DNA from: Cognaticolwellia sediminilitoris
GTDB taxonomy: Bacteria; Pseudomonadota; Gammaproteobacteria; Enterobacterales; Alteromonadaceae
Length of the DNA stretch: 64,000 bases
NCBI GenBank assembly: GCA_002104535.1
Contig: NBOG01000007.1
Coordinates: 118,482 to 182,481, forward strand
Direction: 5' to 3'
Position numbers and translations under genes: made by a program. Under the pieces are notes generated by a model that saw only the letters and a program-made list of their open reading frames with translations, was not told the DNA's origin and did no database searches. This document shows, piece by piece, positions 1 through 8,634 of the stretch (its first letter is position 1; every line of letters begins with the position of its first letter).

Positions 1-1
1 G

Positions 2-232
2 GTGATATCGATGGGTGTTTATATCGGTCAAAGTACCCGTATATTTGATCGTGAAACCGGCGAAATTCATTACGGTAGAGTCCCTGCTGGCTCTGTGGTT
101 GTGCCAGGCAACTTACCATCAAAATGTGGTACTTATAGTTTATATGCCGCTATCATTGTGAAAAAAGTAGATGCTAAAACACGTGCGAAAGTTGGCATAA
201 ACGCGCTGCTTCGCTCTGTATCTGAAGAGTAA
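2..232 (+). CDS. dapD: DapD, tetrahydrodipicolinate N-succinyltransferase (3' part only)
   Basis: Only the last 76 or so codons lie in the window; the true start is upstream of base 1, and the apparent GTG start is an internal valine codon. The visible residues match the C-terminal left-handed beta-helix and tail of DapD ([20 protein letters not shown], then [17 protein letters not shown] and [17 protein letters not shown]). The enzyme transfers succinyl from succinyl-CoA to tetrahydrodipicolinate in the lysine and diaminopimelate pathway. A strong terminator follows the stop codon. Confidence 0.95.
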   Translation: MISMGVYIGQSTRIFDRETGEIHYGRVPAGSVVVPGNLPSKCGTYSLYAAIIVKKVDAKTRAKVGINALLRSVSEE

Positions 233-296
233 TTCACTTCATTATTTTAGCTAATCTCTCAAATGAAATAGTAAGAGTTCAGCCATTAATAAATAC

Positions 297-335
297 AATA
301 GCACTTACTTTTATGAAGTAAGTGCTATTTTTTTG
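297..335 (+). terminator. Rho-independent terminator after dapD
   Basis: A perfect 14-bp stem (AATAGCACTTACTT at 297-310 with AAGTAAGTGCTATT at 316-329), a 5-nt loop and a T run to 334. It lies 65 bp past the dapD stop. Nothing else is visible between here and the lipoprotein gene at 550. Confidence 0.9.
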
Positions 336-549
336 ACACTCTTCTAAAAATAACAATCTCACACAAGACTTCACATCTGGTCGTGATAATCCCATATGTT
401 GCCCTCAATTTTAAAGTGAACAATATTACTTTAAAATCAGTAAATTAAATAACCACCCCCGACTGCTATACCAATAAATCCTAGCCAATAATACAATTGG
501 CATAACCCTTGCGATAGTGCTAATAAGACTAATTAATCATTAAAGCATT

Positions 550-879
550 ATGAAAAAATTAACCCTATTGATCGCTATCTTTATTGTCACATTGTTATCG
601 GCTTGCACGTCAACGCAAAAAATTGCAGTGACAAAGAAACCACTCATTTCAGATCATTATTTAATGCTCAGTCTGCTCAATCGCGCAATGACACAAGATC
701 AACAAATGATGCTTGCATTTGCAGAGCAGCGAGAAAAATATCAATTTCCCTACTTTGTTCAACCTGTTGAAATAAAAGGTCCAAAAAGCGAAGCTTATCC
801 TGTCAAAAGAGCAAAACACAATTACAGTAACCTTATTGCACAAGACTTTAATTCTGTGCAAATCAGTGGGCCTAATTAG
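550..879 (+). CDS. small predicted lipoprotein, function unknown
   Basis: A 109-residue protein with a signal peptide and lipobox (hydrophobic residues 4-18, then LLSAC with Cys19), so it is probably attached to a membrane on the periplasmic side. The mature part is polar, with no domain I recognise; residues 44-60 are Met/Gln-rich and could form a helix. It stands alone between dapD and the convergent truC. No function is assigned. Confidence 0.7.
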   Translation: MKKLTLLIAIFIVTLLSACTSTQKIAVTKKPLISDHYLMLSLLNRAMTQDQQMMLAFAEQREKYQFPYFVQPVEIKGPKSEAYPVKRAKHNYSNLIAQDFNSVQISGPN

Positions 880-913
880 TCCACTATCAGCTTATATTTA
901 GCAATAATTTCGA

Positions 914-1684
914 TTATTTAAACTCTTCAGACTGCCAATTAAATTCAGTAAAAACCTGTTGCCACTGCGCATCAAATTCCGCATTAATTGAAATATTCAA
1001 ACCTGATACTGGGTGAATAAAACTAATGCTTTTCGCGATTAACATTAAACGTTTAAAACCAAAATAATCGCCAAAAAATGGGTTTTGTTTATTATCACCA
1101 TAATTAATATCACCAATAATCGGGTGTCGTAAATGTGCAAGATGCCGACGTATTTGGTGCCTGCGACCAGTATGGGGTTGGCATTTAATCAACGAATACC
1201 GCACGCTTGAAAACTTCCCTAAAGCAATAGGTAGCGTTGCAACGGCGACTGATTGATAATGGGTTTGTGCACTTTGTGGCTCTTTATCACGACTGACATT
1301 TTTATCGCCTAATTCGTCCAACTTTTCTTTTAATGGATAATCAATCAAACCAGAATTAAGCAGGTGTCCACGCGTTAGCGCGTAATAAGTTTTATCTATC
1401 TTCCTGTCACTAAATGCTTGTCCCATCAAACGAGCAACATCTTGAGTTAAAGCAAAAAGTAATACACCTGAGGTCGGTCTATCAAGTCGGTGTAAAGGAT
1501 AAACATATTGACCTATTTGATCGCGGATAAGCTGTAGGGCAAAATAAATTTCATCTTTATCCATAAAGCTACGATGAACAAAAAGTCCTGCCGGTTTGTC
1601 GACAGCAACAATGTATTCATCTTGATATAGAATATTCAAATGGGGTTTATCAACGATAACTGCGCCAGCATTTATTAAGGCCAT
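914..1684 (-). CDS. truC: TruC, tRNA pseudouridine(65) synthase
   Basis: A 256-residue RluA-family pseudouridine synthase. The catalytic motif HRLDRPTSGVLLFAL carries the conserved Asp, and the family motifs GRRHQIRRHLAHLRHPIIGD and VAVDKPAGLFVHRS are present. TruC modifies U65 in tRNA-Ile and tRNA-Asp. The match to the E. coli enzyme runs over nearly the full length; the first 14 or so residues before LNILYQDE are extra, so the start could be slightly downstream. It is convergent with the lipoprotein gene and divergent from the DUF3549 gene. Confidence 0.92.
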   Translation of the reverse strand: MALINAGAVIVDKPHLNILYQDEYIVAVDKPAGLFVHRSFMDKDEIYFALQLIRDQIGQYVYPLHRLDRPTSGVLLFALTQDVARLMGQAFSDRKIDKTYYALTRGHLLNSGLIDYPLKEKLDELGDKNVSRDKEPQSAQTHYQSVAVATLPIALGKFSSVRYSLIKCQPHTGRRHQIRRHLAHLRHPIIGDINYGDNKQNPFFGDYFGFKRLMLIAKSISFIHPVSGLNISINAEFDAQWQQVFTEFNWQSEEFK

Positions 1685-1880
1685 ACGTTTAAATACTTCT
1701 CTTGGATGTTAATGTTAATTGCTAAAGTAGTAGCTTCGATAAGCAATGCTGTAAGTACTATTTTGTCACCACTTCGATTGATAATCCATCAAGATAAACG
1801 GTGGAGTTAACGCACTAATAGCCCTATAATAACGCGCCTCAATAACTTATCTCAACTTATAAAAGTGTTAATATTATTCT

Positions 1881-2921
1881 ATGAGTACAACTTCAGACAC
1901 TATTCCGTCAATATCGGCTTTACTGAGCTTATCTGATTCTCAATATCGAATTTACGATATTGGCCGACGTGTAGATAAAATATCAAAAGAGCAGTTTGAA
2001 AGAATTGAAGCCGCTCAATTACCCTATCCATACCCGATTCAAGGGCATGCCTTGCTCGCGATTGCATTTTGGCAAAAACAATCAACTAGCCCATACCTAT
2101 GGTTTGTAAAACTTCCTTTAGATGAGAGAGGTTTATTAAATCAAGGCGCTAGAAATCATTTTATAGCGATTATTATCGAAGCACTTGGTGAAAACCTTTC
2201 GGTTAATCCAACAGAGCAACAAGAAGCATTGCTAAAGAAAAATCCATATCACTTTACCCCTGCGCAATACAAATTAGCGGCGGTTAACAGCATTGTATCT
2301 AAGTCATTAAAGCAATCTGCTAGTAAGTTTTATGTACCGGCTCAAACATATTTATCAGGTGTAAATGGTTGGGACGCTTGGCCTGAAGTCGGTGTTCAGG
2401 GGGTAGCTGATTTTGCTTTTAGATTAAGTGAAACTGACAACGCTAAAGTTTTAACGGATGCTTTGCATATACTGCCAGAAGAAGTTTTACTGCCGTTATG
2501 CTCTGCATTAGAAAATATTATATTACCTGCGGATGTAATTCAGCAAATAACAACACGTTTTCAATTGGCACAGTCAAACGAAAAGCACACTGAGTCTATT
2601 GCGTTATTGCGTGCATTAGCATCAAGTACTCAAAATCCATTTAGTGAACAATGCATCACTAATTTATTAACTCGTGATAGTTTAAACAACGATATCTTGA
2701 TCATCATTGCAGGTCGTTTATGGCCAATTCTGGCTGATGAAGCATTACTGTTTATTTATTTAGAACATTTAACTAAAGAAAACGATAATGAGTTGTTCTC
2801 TGCAATTTTTAAAGATTTAGTTGCAATCCCCATGATACGCCCCGTACTATTGCAAGCAATTCGCTCACCAAAACGCAGCCCGGCTTTAGCACAAGCTATT
2901 GGTATGTTGTTTAAAGATTAG
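1881..2921 (+). CDS. DUF3549 family protein
   Basis: A 346-residue cytoplasmic protein recognised as the DUF3549 family of Vibrio, Shewanella and relatives, where it also sits beside truC and a DUF3301 gene. The C-terminal half is helical and Leu/Ala-rich, resembling HEAT-type helical repeats (inference). No signal peptide or catalytic motif is visible. The next gene starts 8 bp after its stop, so the two are probably co-transcribed. Function unknown. Confidence 0.8.
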   Translation: MSTTSDTIPSISALLSLSDSQYRIYDIGRRVDKISKEQFERIEAAQLPYPYPIQGHALLAIAFWQKQSTSPYLWFVKLPLDERGLLNQGARNHFIAIIIEALGENLSVNPTEQQEALLKKNPYHFTPAQYKLAAVNSIVSKSLKQSASKFYVPAQTYLSGVNGWDAWPEVGVQGVADFAFRLSETDNAKVLTDALHILPEEVLLPLCSALENIILPADVIQQITTRFQLAQSNEKHTESIALLRALASSTQNPFSEQCITNLLTRDSLNNDILIIIAGRLWPILADEALLFIYLEHLTKENDNELFSAIFKDLVAIPMIRPVLLQAIRSPKRSPALAQAIGMLFKD

Positions 2922-2929
2922 AGATTAGC

Positions 2930-3232
2930 ATGGAAAATATTTACTACTTATTATTTATTGGCTTACTTTTTTGGTATTTCGTTTATTTACGTAAAGTATC
3001 AGAATATGCACGATCGCATGCCGATAAGTACTGCCAGCAAGAAAACTTACAGTTCTTAGCTATCGCGCGCCAATCAAGTCGTTTTCGGTTTTCTAAACAA
3101 TTTGGGCCGCATTGGCTCAGTAGTTTCGAATTTGAATTTAGTGGCGATGGTGAGTCAACGTATAATGGTACGATGACACTTCGAGGCTATAAACTGGATA
3201 ATATCGACACTCCAGCCTATCGAGTTAACTGA
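2930..3232 (+). CDS. DUF3301 family single-span membrane protein
   Basis: A 100-residue protein with one N-terminal membrane helix (about residues 5-20) and a soluble domain containing the family pattern FRFSKQFGPHWLSSFEFEFS and a C-terminal GYKLDNIDTPAYR. It matches DUF3301, a small inner-membrane family with no known role. It is closely spaced with the DUF3549 gene upstream and the next membrane protein gene downstream. Confidence 0.8.
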   Translation: MENIYYLLFIGLLFWYFVYLRKVSEYARSHADKYCQQENLQFLAIARQSSRFRFSKQFGPHWLSSFEFEFSGDGESTYNGTMTLRGYKLDNIDTPAYRVN

Positions 3233-3250
3233 TTTATTTTTGGAGGTTTT

Positions 3251-4366
3251 GTGCAGTTTTTTAAGTCACTTTTCTGCTGGCAGGGATTCGATAACCGTCT
3301 TCGTTTTATCTCGGTAAGTGTCAGTTGTTACCTTTTATTTATACTTTTCAATCAAGTTTTTAGTGACTCCGCATTAATCACAAGCTTTGTTTTATCAGTA
3401 TTTTCAATAATATACTTAGCCACAACACGTCGTCGATTAAATGATATAAAGCTACTACTAAAGTGGACTTTTGCCCCTGCAGTCAGCTTTTTAATTTGCG
3501 GTTTACTGGTAATATTTACCGACAACAATATTACTAGTTGGTTGTTATTCTTATCATTATCCCCAGTGTTATGGTTGGTTACTTATCCAAGTAAACACAA
3601 AAGAACTTATATTTTAGGCTATGACGGCCCCGTTGATTTGACTCATTTACATCAAGAGACAAAAGTACGTTCCGTTCATAATAAAAGAGTAGAGCCTACT
3701 ATTGATAGTCTTCATGTTAATACAGAGTTAGTAAAAGACGACGCCACAGACAATTCTAATACTCCTCATGCAAACGATTCAATAAATAACGGTCGTCATT
3801 CAACTTCAAATACCCAGCACCAAGATGACTTAGCCCAGAGAGTTCGTTTAGCGCTTGTTAATTACAAATATAGCCGAATAATTTTCGCTATTGTCATTAT
3901 TTTGTTGCTGTTGTCACTGATCAGCTCATTACTTGTTACGTCATCAACACAAGAAGAATCTGCCAAAGTTCAATCTAGCGATGTTATAGAAGCTGCAGAT
4001 AAATTCCAACATATGATCACCCTACCAAATAACTTCACCGTCATGTTTTCAGCATCGCAAGCCCTCGTTTTAACATGGCCTGCCGATGTAGAAGACAACC
4101 AAGAAATTTGGTCACTGTCGAATGCGCAAGGCGATAAAAGTTGTACATCCATCGACTTCAATTCTGCAGTAGCAATTAGAACTTACCGAGTTAAAGTTGA
4201 GCAAAACAGTTATTACGCCTATTTTTCACCATTAGATACTCAAGCACTTATTAAAAATATTGCTTTTAAAAATAGCTTCACACTTTGTGGTTACAACTTT
4301 TCACTTAAAGGTAGTCAAGTAACATTAGGTAAATCACCTTTCTATGCTAATTTAATTGAGTATTAG
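3251..4366 (+). CDS. multi-span membrane protein with DUF805-like N-terminus
   Basis: A 371-residue protein with a GTG start preceded by a good ribosome site (TGGAGGT at 3241-3247). Residues 1-115 hold four probable membrane helices with features of DUF805 proteins (WQGFDNRLRF, then TTRRRLNDI). A hydrophilic linker (about 125-210) rich in Asn, His and Asp follows, then another membrane helix (about 213-233) and an extracytoplasmic C-terminal domain with two Cys. The DUF805 link is by pattern only. It is likely the last gene of the DUF3549-DUF3301 group. Function unknown. Confidence 0.6.
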   Translation: MQFFKSLFCWQGFDNRLRFISVSVSCYLLFILFNQVFSDSALITSFVLSVFSIIYLATTRRRLNDIKLLLKWTFAPAVSFLICGLLVIFTDNNITSWLLFLSLSPVLWLVTYPSKHKRTYILGYDGPVDLTHLHQETKVRSVHNKRVEPTIDSLHVNTELVKDDATDNSNTPHANDSINNGRHSTSNTQHQDDLAQRVRLALVNYKYSRIIFAIVIILLLLSLISSLLVTSSTQEESAKVQSSDVIEAADKFQHMITLPNNFTVMFSASQALVLTWPADVEDNQEIWSLSNAQGDKSCTSIDFNSAVAIRTYRVKVEQNSYYAYFSPLDTQALIKNIAFKNSFTLCGYNFSLKGSQVTLGKSPFYANLIEY

Positions 4367-4739
4367 AGAAGCTGATTTTAAGTAAGAAAAGCAGCTCATC
4401 AAACTATATTTAACCCTAACCTTTGTACTGTCATGTACTAATAGTCCATTATATTGACACAAATGTGGCTATGCTAATTATGCCAATATTCACCTATTCA
4501 TATGACGAAGAAGCGATAGGACTAAACTATTGATAATTTTTCAAGGTCTTGACATTAATATTTACTTTACAAGTATTAAGCTTTTATTAACTTGACCTGA
4601 GGTGAACTGATAGCTTTCTTAATGATTGAATGGTAATCGTTGAGGGCTGATGTTAGCTAGATTCATACTAAGAATTAAATGTTATTTTTACTGATGCTTT
4701 TACGGTATGAACTACGAATGATCAAGCTAAAATTAAAAT
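4367..4739. other. intergenic stretch, no gene seen
   Basis: AT-rich DNA between the membrane protein gene and the end of the minus-strand sRNA gene. No open frame with a ribosome site and no clear hairpin with a T run was found. Confidence 0.5.
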
Positions 4740-5045
4740 AAAAAAAATGCGGTTCAAAGAACCGCATTTCTTATAACTAGCTTATATGCATCCTGCATAA
4801 AAATATAATGATCCCGCTTCATCCATAAAGAGCTGTCCCTAGCCTTTCCTAGCAAACCATTTGCTGTCCATATTATCCATAACAATAACTATCCTAGTTA
4901 CATCAATTGTCTACTCTTACCATCCTGGTAACTGTTCCTTGACAATTTTTCCTTCTATCCTTGCGAGACATCCTATCTCTTCGCTAAACTAAGCGTCCTA
5001 TTGGTATTCCTTACCGTTGTTTGTAATCCCTTCGTCTCCTTGACA
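4740..5045 (-). ncRNA. csrB: CsrB/RsmB-type regulatory sRNA that would sequester CsrA
   Basis: Read on the minus strand, 4791-5039 contains 17 GGA motifs in 250 nt, the CsrA-binding signature. Several lie in the loops of small hairpins: 4785-4799 (TATGCA-GGA loop), 4886-4900 (perfect 6-bp stem), 4918-4930 (TACCA-GGA-TGGTA) and 5003-5015. The RNA ends in a strong minus-strand terminator: a 10-bp stem, AAATGCGGTT (4745-4754) pairing with 4760-4769, and a T run. No protein is encoded. A -10-like TAATAT at 5052-5057 gives a start near 5045, so the RNA is about 300 nt. CsrB-family RNAs titrate the translational regulator CsrA and are activated by the BarA/UvrY (GacS/GacA) system. The exact ends are inferred. 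Confidence 0.88.
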
Positions 5046-5051
5046 AATGTA

Positions 5052-5078
5052 ATATTAGACTAAACCAAAACATTTCAA
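5052..5078 (-). promoter_or_regulatory. predicted promoter of the CsrB-type sRNA
   Basis: On the minus strand, TTGAAA (5073-5078) and TAATAT (5052-5057) are separated by 15 bp; shifting the -35 by one base gives 16 bp. The predicted start is about 7 nt downstream and just ahead of the first GGA motif. The short spacer would suit an activator-dependent promoter. Confidence 0.5.
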
Positions 5079-5212
5079 AGTAGACAATTTAAAATAATCT
5101 GAATATTAATTGCACCAACCGAACAAAATAAAATTTTAAACACTGAAAAACAATAACTTACGGATATCGCATTGCTAAGAGGTGTAATCAAAAACACCAT
5201 ATCCTACAACAT

Positions 5213-5230
5213 TGTGAGATATGTCTTACA
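5213..5230. promoter_or_regulatory. GacA/UvrY binding-site-like palindrome upstream of csrB
   Basis: TGTGAGATATGTCTTACA is an interrupted palindrome that closely resembles the UvrY site upstream of enterobacterial csrB (TGTGAGAGATCTCTTACA, as I recall it). It lies about 175 bp upstream of the predicted csrB start, a position typical for this regulator. It could also act on the plus-strand gene at 5426. Confidence 0.7.
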
Positions 5231-5425
5231 ACCTTAGGGCATATTTAGTCGTTCAGTTCAGAAAGTGGTTTTTGTCATTCAGAATGAGATTCTCAGTCAA
5301 TAGGTCATTAATTTAACTGTTAATGCACAGGTGCTTAATTCAGTTAAATACGGATAACTAACCTTCAGCTATAATGAAATATGCCGATACATAATGTATA
5401 ACCGTTTTAAGTGCAGGTATTTTCT

Positions 5426-6043
5426 ATGAGTTCACCAATTAAACCAAGCTCGACCTATAACCAAGACGTTAGATCTTTAGCTAAACCGCAAGACAACAAG
5501 CTAAGTGATTCTAAAGCTCAAAATACCGATGTTCAACCCAAGGAAAGTAAGGTAACAGAAGTAAAAGATTCAATTGCTGTTACGCAAAAGAAACAACTTA
5601 ATGCCGCTATCATCGAGTCTTCGTTAAAGTTTAGCAATTCTATTGGTGACCAACCTTTATCACTGGTACTAAAAACAGCTTTGCAAGGGATAAATGAAGC
5701 ACTTAAAGCAGATGGCGCTAATACTACAATAGAGGAAGCCTATGACTCTGGTATAGATACAAGCCCTGAGGCTACGGCCGAGCGAATCGTGACATTTAGC
5801 ACGCAATTTTTAGCTTCTTATCGAGAACAACATCCTGAAATGGATGAGTCCGAATCATTATCAGCCTTTGTAAATATTATTAGCTCAGGTATTGACCAAG
5901 GTTTTGGTGAAGCTAAAGATATCCTTAGCAGTTTGAATGTTTTAGAGGATGAAATGGCAAGTACGATTGATCAAACTTATGAGTTAGTGCAATCAGGGAT
6001 ACAAGCTTTTGTAGATTCCTTTAGTGAGCAAGAGAGCGAATAA
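5426..6043 (+). CDS. DUF5610-like protein, function unknown
   Basis: The frame is open from a GTG at 5411, but the ATG at 5426 has a Shine-Dalgarno-like GCAGGT 7 nt ahead and is preferred (205 residues). The N-terminal 65 residues are polar and disordered. Residues 70-200 form an acidic helical domain with the pattern GIDTSPEATAERIVTFSTQF, which I recognise as DUF5610. No signal peptide or membrane helix is seen. It starts about 200 bp past the GacA-like box. Role unknown. Confidence 0.65.
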   Translation: MSSPIKPSSTYNQDVRSLAKPQDNKLSDSKAQNTDVQPKESKVTEVKDSIAVTQKKQLNAAIIESSLKFSNSIGDQPLSLVLKTALQGINEALKADGANTTIEEAYDSGIDTSPEATAERIVTFSTQFLASYREQHPEMDESESLSAFVNIISSGIDQGFGEAKDILSSLNVLEDEMASTIDQTYELVQSGIQAFVDSFSEQESE

Positions 6044-6200
6044 TCTACTATTATCTGATTTGATTGCAAAATCAACATAATAAAAAACCGCATAACCCCA
6101 TAAAAACTTGATAAGTTTAGTTGCCTTTAAGTCGCGACAATTAAATTTATACAACATAAAAATGCATTGTAACTCATATTTTTTAACACTTGAAATCAGA

Positions 6201-7127
6201 TTATTTAACTAGCAAATTCTCAAGTGTCAACACAACTTGTACCGAAAATGCATGCAATAATTTCTTACTGTCTTTTGTTAGTTTTTGATCTGTTTTCAAT
6301 AAAAATATAGTTTCGGTTCCACGAGTAGATTGATAATAATTTACATAATGTGGCGGCTCATAAAGGCTAGTCTTTATATTTAAGGCTTTATTAGTGAGTT
6401 CGGTGTATTGATCAGGCTTATCAAGTTTATCTGCTTCATTTAACATCACAGACTTTTCAGCATCAATGATAATCCGCCATGTTTTATCGCCATTTTGCGT
6501 TAAAGTAAATATGTCGGTGTTTTGAATCACAAACTCGGCTTGATCGGCGTTGAGTACTGAGGCCAGTTGTGTAATTACCGCCTGAGCTAAATCAAGTACC
6601 TCATCAATTTGAGATAAATTAGCAATCGCATTAATGACCGCTTCCAAGCCTTTTTGATAGCTTTGAATACGAGATAAATCTCGATAAGAGCGCAAAGCGA
6701 TAAAACAAGTATGATTTAACTTATGCTTAGTAATTTCAGTTTTAGATAAATAGCCATCAATATCGTAATCTTGCATAACATCATTGATTGGGGCAAAGCC
6801 AGGTTGACCTGTTCGCAAAACAACACGGGTAAAATGATTCTCCAAGTCATTACGAATATACTTTGACACTGTCAAGCCAGCATTATCAGACTCCATCACA
6901 ACGTCGAGTAAAACTAAGGCAATATCATTGCGTTGTTTTAATATTTTCTTCGCTTCTTCACCAGTGTAAGCATTTATAAATTCAATAGCTCTATTTTCAA
7001 AATGAAAGTCTGATAAACATAATTCAGTGACTTTATGTACTTCTTCATCATCATCAACAATCAGCACTTTCCATGTACGCTTTTCGATAATTGGAGTTAT
7101 ATCCGTTTCTTCACTTAACCAATCCAT
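6201..7127 (-). CDS. response regulator: receiver plus DUF3369, no enzymatic output domain
   Basis: A 308-residue protein. The receiver domain (about 18-145) has the acidic cluster D25-D26-D27, phospho-acceptor Asp75 in LLDVVM, LRTGQP and the conserved Lys in YLSKTE. DUF3369 follows (about 160-305), a GAF-related sensory domain that in many proteins is joined to an HD-GYP or EAL output domain. Here the protein stops after DUF3369, so output would need a partner. No histidine kinase gene is adjacent. The domain calls are firm; the role is unknown. Confidence 0.85.
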   Translation of the reverse strand: MDWLSEETDITPIIEKRTWKVLIVDDDEEVHKVTELCLSDFHFENRAIEFINAYTGEEAKKILKQRNDIALVLLDVVMESDNAGLTVSKYIRNDLENHFTRVVLRTGQPGFAPINDVMQDYDIDGYLSKTEITKHKLNHTCFIALRSYRDLSRIQSYQKGLEAVINAIANLSQIDEVLDLAQAVITQLASVLNADQAEFVIQNTDIFTLTQNGDKTWRIIIDAEKSVMLNEADKLDKPDQYTELTNKALNIKTSLYEPPHYVNYYQSTRGTETIFLLKTDQKLTKDSKKLLHAFSVQVVLTLENLLVK

Positions 7128-7486
7128 GTGCGATCTCTACTGGTAATTTTCTTGGGTCATGATTTCATATTATGAACAATTTAATAAATTAACAACTTTT
7201 ACGCTTCTAAAATAAATTTAATGGGCGGTTAAAAGTAAATATTTTTAACAAATAACGAGAAAACTTCAAAAATAATAAGGTATTTACTCCTTCGCATGAC
7301 GCTGTTACTTGATAAAATCGTCAAAATTACAGTATTAATCGACATTAATTACCGCCTGTTAGCCTTTATTTATAGGTTTTTAGTAATAAATTGAAACAAT
7401 ATTGATAAAGCTTCACTATTTCTATTGCTCAATTCGTTGATATTTCTTAGTATATTGAGGACAAAAATAAATAAGGAATAAAAATA
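7128..7486. other. intergenic region between the regulator gene and hup
   Basis: About 360 bp of very AT-rich DNA carrying the divergent promoters of the DUF3369 regulator and the HU gene. The HU ribosome site AAGGAA (7475-7480) is clear. I could not fix individual -35/-10 pairs and saw no other gene. Confidence 0.5.
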
Positions 7487-7762
7487 ATGAATAAAAGTGA
7501 ATTAGTAGCAAAAATTGCTGAAGGGGCCGACATTTCAAAAGCTTCTGCTGGGCGTGCGTTAGATAGCTTAATCGAGTCTGTTACAACTGAACTTGCCAAT
7601 GGCGGTGATGTTGCTTTAGTAGGATTTGGTACTTACAAAGTAAATGATCGTGCAGCTCGCACGGGTCGTAACCCGCAAACTGGTGCAGAGATTCAAATCG
7701 CTGCAGCAAAAGTACCTGCATTTAAAGCAGGTAAAGCATTAAAAGATGCAGTTAACGTTTAG
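7487..7762 (+). CDS. HU family histone-like DNA-binding protein
   Basis: A 91-residue protein of standard HU length. The N-terminal helical part is [20 protein letters not shown] and the beta-arm DNA-binding signature [21 protein letters not shown] is intact; the C-terminus [16 protein letters not shown] is typical. HU dimers bend and compact DNA. I cannot say from this window whether it is the alpha or the beta type. It has an isolated promoter region and a good ribosome site. Confidence 0.95.
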   Translation: MNKSELVAKIAEGADISKASAGRALDSLIESVTTELANGGDVALVGFGTYKVNDRAARTGRNPQTGAEIQIAAAKVPAFKAGKALKDAVNV

Positions 7763-7769
7763 TTGACAC

Positions 7770-7812
7770 TGGTCACAATTGTCCTTTCAACAGAAAGTGC
7801 CATTTGTGACCA
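7770..7812. repeat. hairpin just after the HU gene
   Basis: An outer 9-bp stem (TGGTCACAA at 7770-7778 with TTGTGACCA at 7804-7812) encloses an inner CTTTC/GAAAG stem. It begins 8 bp past the HU stop but has no T run, so it may protect the mRNA 3' end or act as a weak terminator. Confidence 0.5.
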
Positions 7813-7948
7813 ACATTACCTCCTCTGAATACCTCTTTTCTACCAGCATTTATTTAGCCCTGATAAAATACAACTTGATTTGAAGTCAACAATAAAAAAC
7901 TAGTGGTAAAGCTGTATGAGCTTAATTTATGCCATGACAGCTCTGCTC

Positions 7949-7997
7949 TTCAAAATTCAAAATTCAAAATTCAAAATTCAAAATTCAAAATTCAAAA
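7949..7997. repeat. heptamer tandem repeat, seven copies of TTCAAAA
   Basis: Seven perfect head-to-tail copies of the 7-mer TTCAAAA lie in the 450-bp gap between HU and the DUF3297 gene. No reading frame covers them. Such a tract would be prone to slippage. The rest of the gap (7813-8214) shows no gene. Confidence 0.9.
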
Positions 7998-8214
7998 TCA
8001 TTTTATTAATGTACTGCATTAAGTATAAATTAAAATTGATAAAATATTTTTCAGCACGATAGTTCGGCTTTAACAGAAAAAATGTAAGGTATGAAAAAAT
8101 GAAGTGTTTATTAATTGAATAATGAACCCAAATTTTACTTTAAGTTCATTATAATCTGAAGTGCTGCAAATTAGCTGTTGATATATCAACTGTCGAAATT
8201 GAACAGTTAATAAC

Positions 8215-8463
8215 CTATTTATAAAAAGCTTCTACTTCACCTTTAAGGGTCATAAGTAGCGGTTGACCTCGACGATCTAACGCTTTTGGAGATGGAATTT
8301 TTACCCAGCCTTCGCTGATACAATATTCTTCTACATCGTTACGCTCTTTGCCATTCAAACGAATACCGATACTGTGCTCAAAAATTTCTTCAACATGGAA
8401 TTTACTACGGGGATTGCCAGAAAGACGATCTGGTAAAGCTGGAAGTGATTGACTATCGCTCAT
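8215..8463 (-). CDS. DUF3297 family protein
   Basis: An 82-residue cytoplasmic protein recognised as DUF3297 (LPALPDRLSGNPRSKFHVEE, VGIRLNGKERNDVEEYC-like core and a GWVKIP motif near the C-terminus). The family is widespread in proteobacteria and uncharacterised. It is a single-gene unit. Length and conservation support a real gene. Confidence 0.85.
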   Translation of the reverse strand: MSDSQSLPALPDRLSGNPRSKFHVEEIFEHSIGIRLNGKERNDVEEYCISEGWVKIPSPKALDRRGQPLLMTLKGEVEAFYK

Positions 8464-8634
8464 GTCATTTATCTATATTAAATAAAAAGAGCGCTATTGT
8501 AGACAATATAGCCTTAGCGCTCAAGAAAAGCATGACCGAACAGTACGGTTATTTATTAATGATGATAATTTTCTACGCTAGTTACCCACTACGGGGGTTG
8601 TCGTGATGAAGTAATGAGAGAGTTATCTTGCTTA

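Noticed and set aside
7949..7997. Possible CRISPR or other array
   Set aside because: The unit is a 7-mer with no spacers, so it is a simple tandem repeat.
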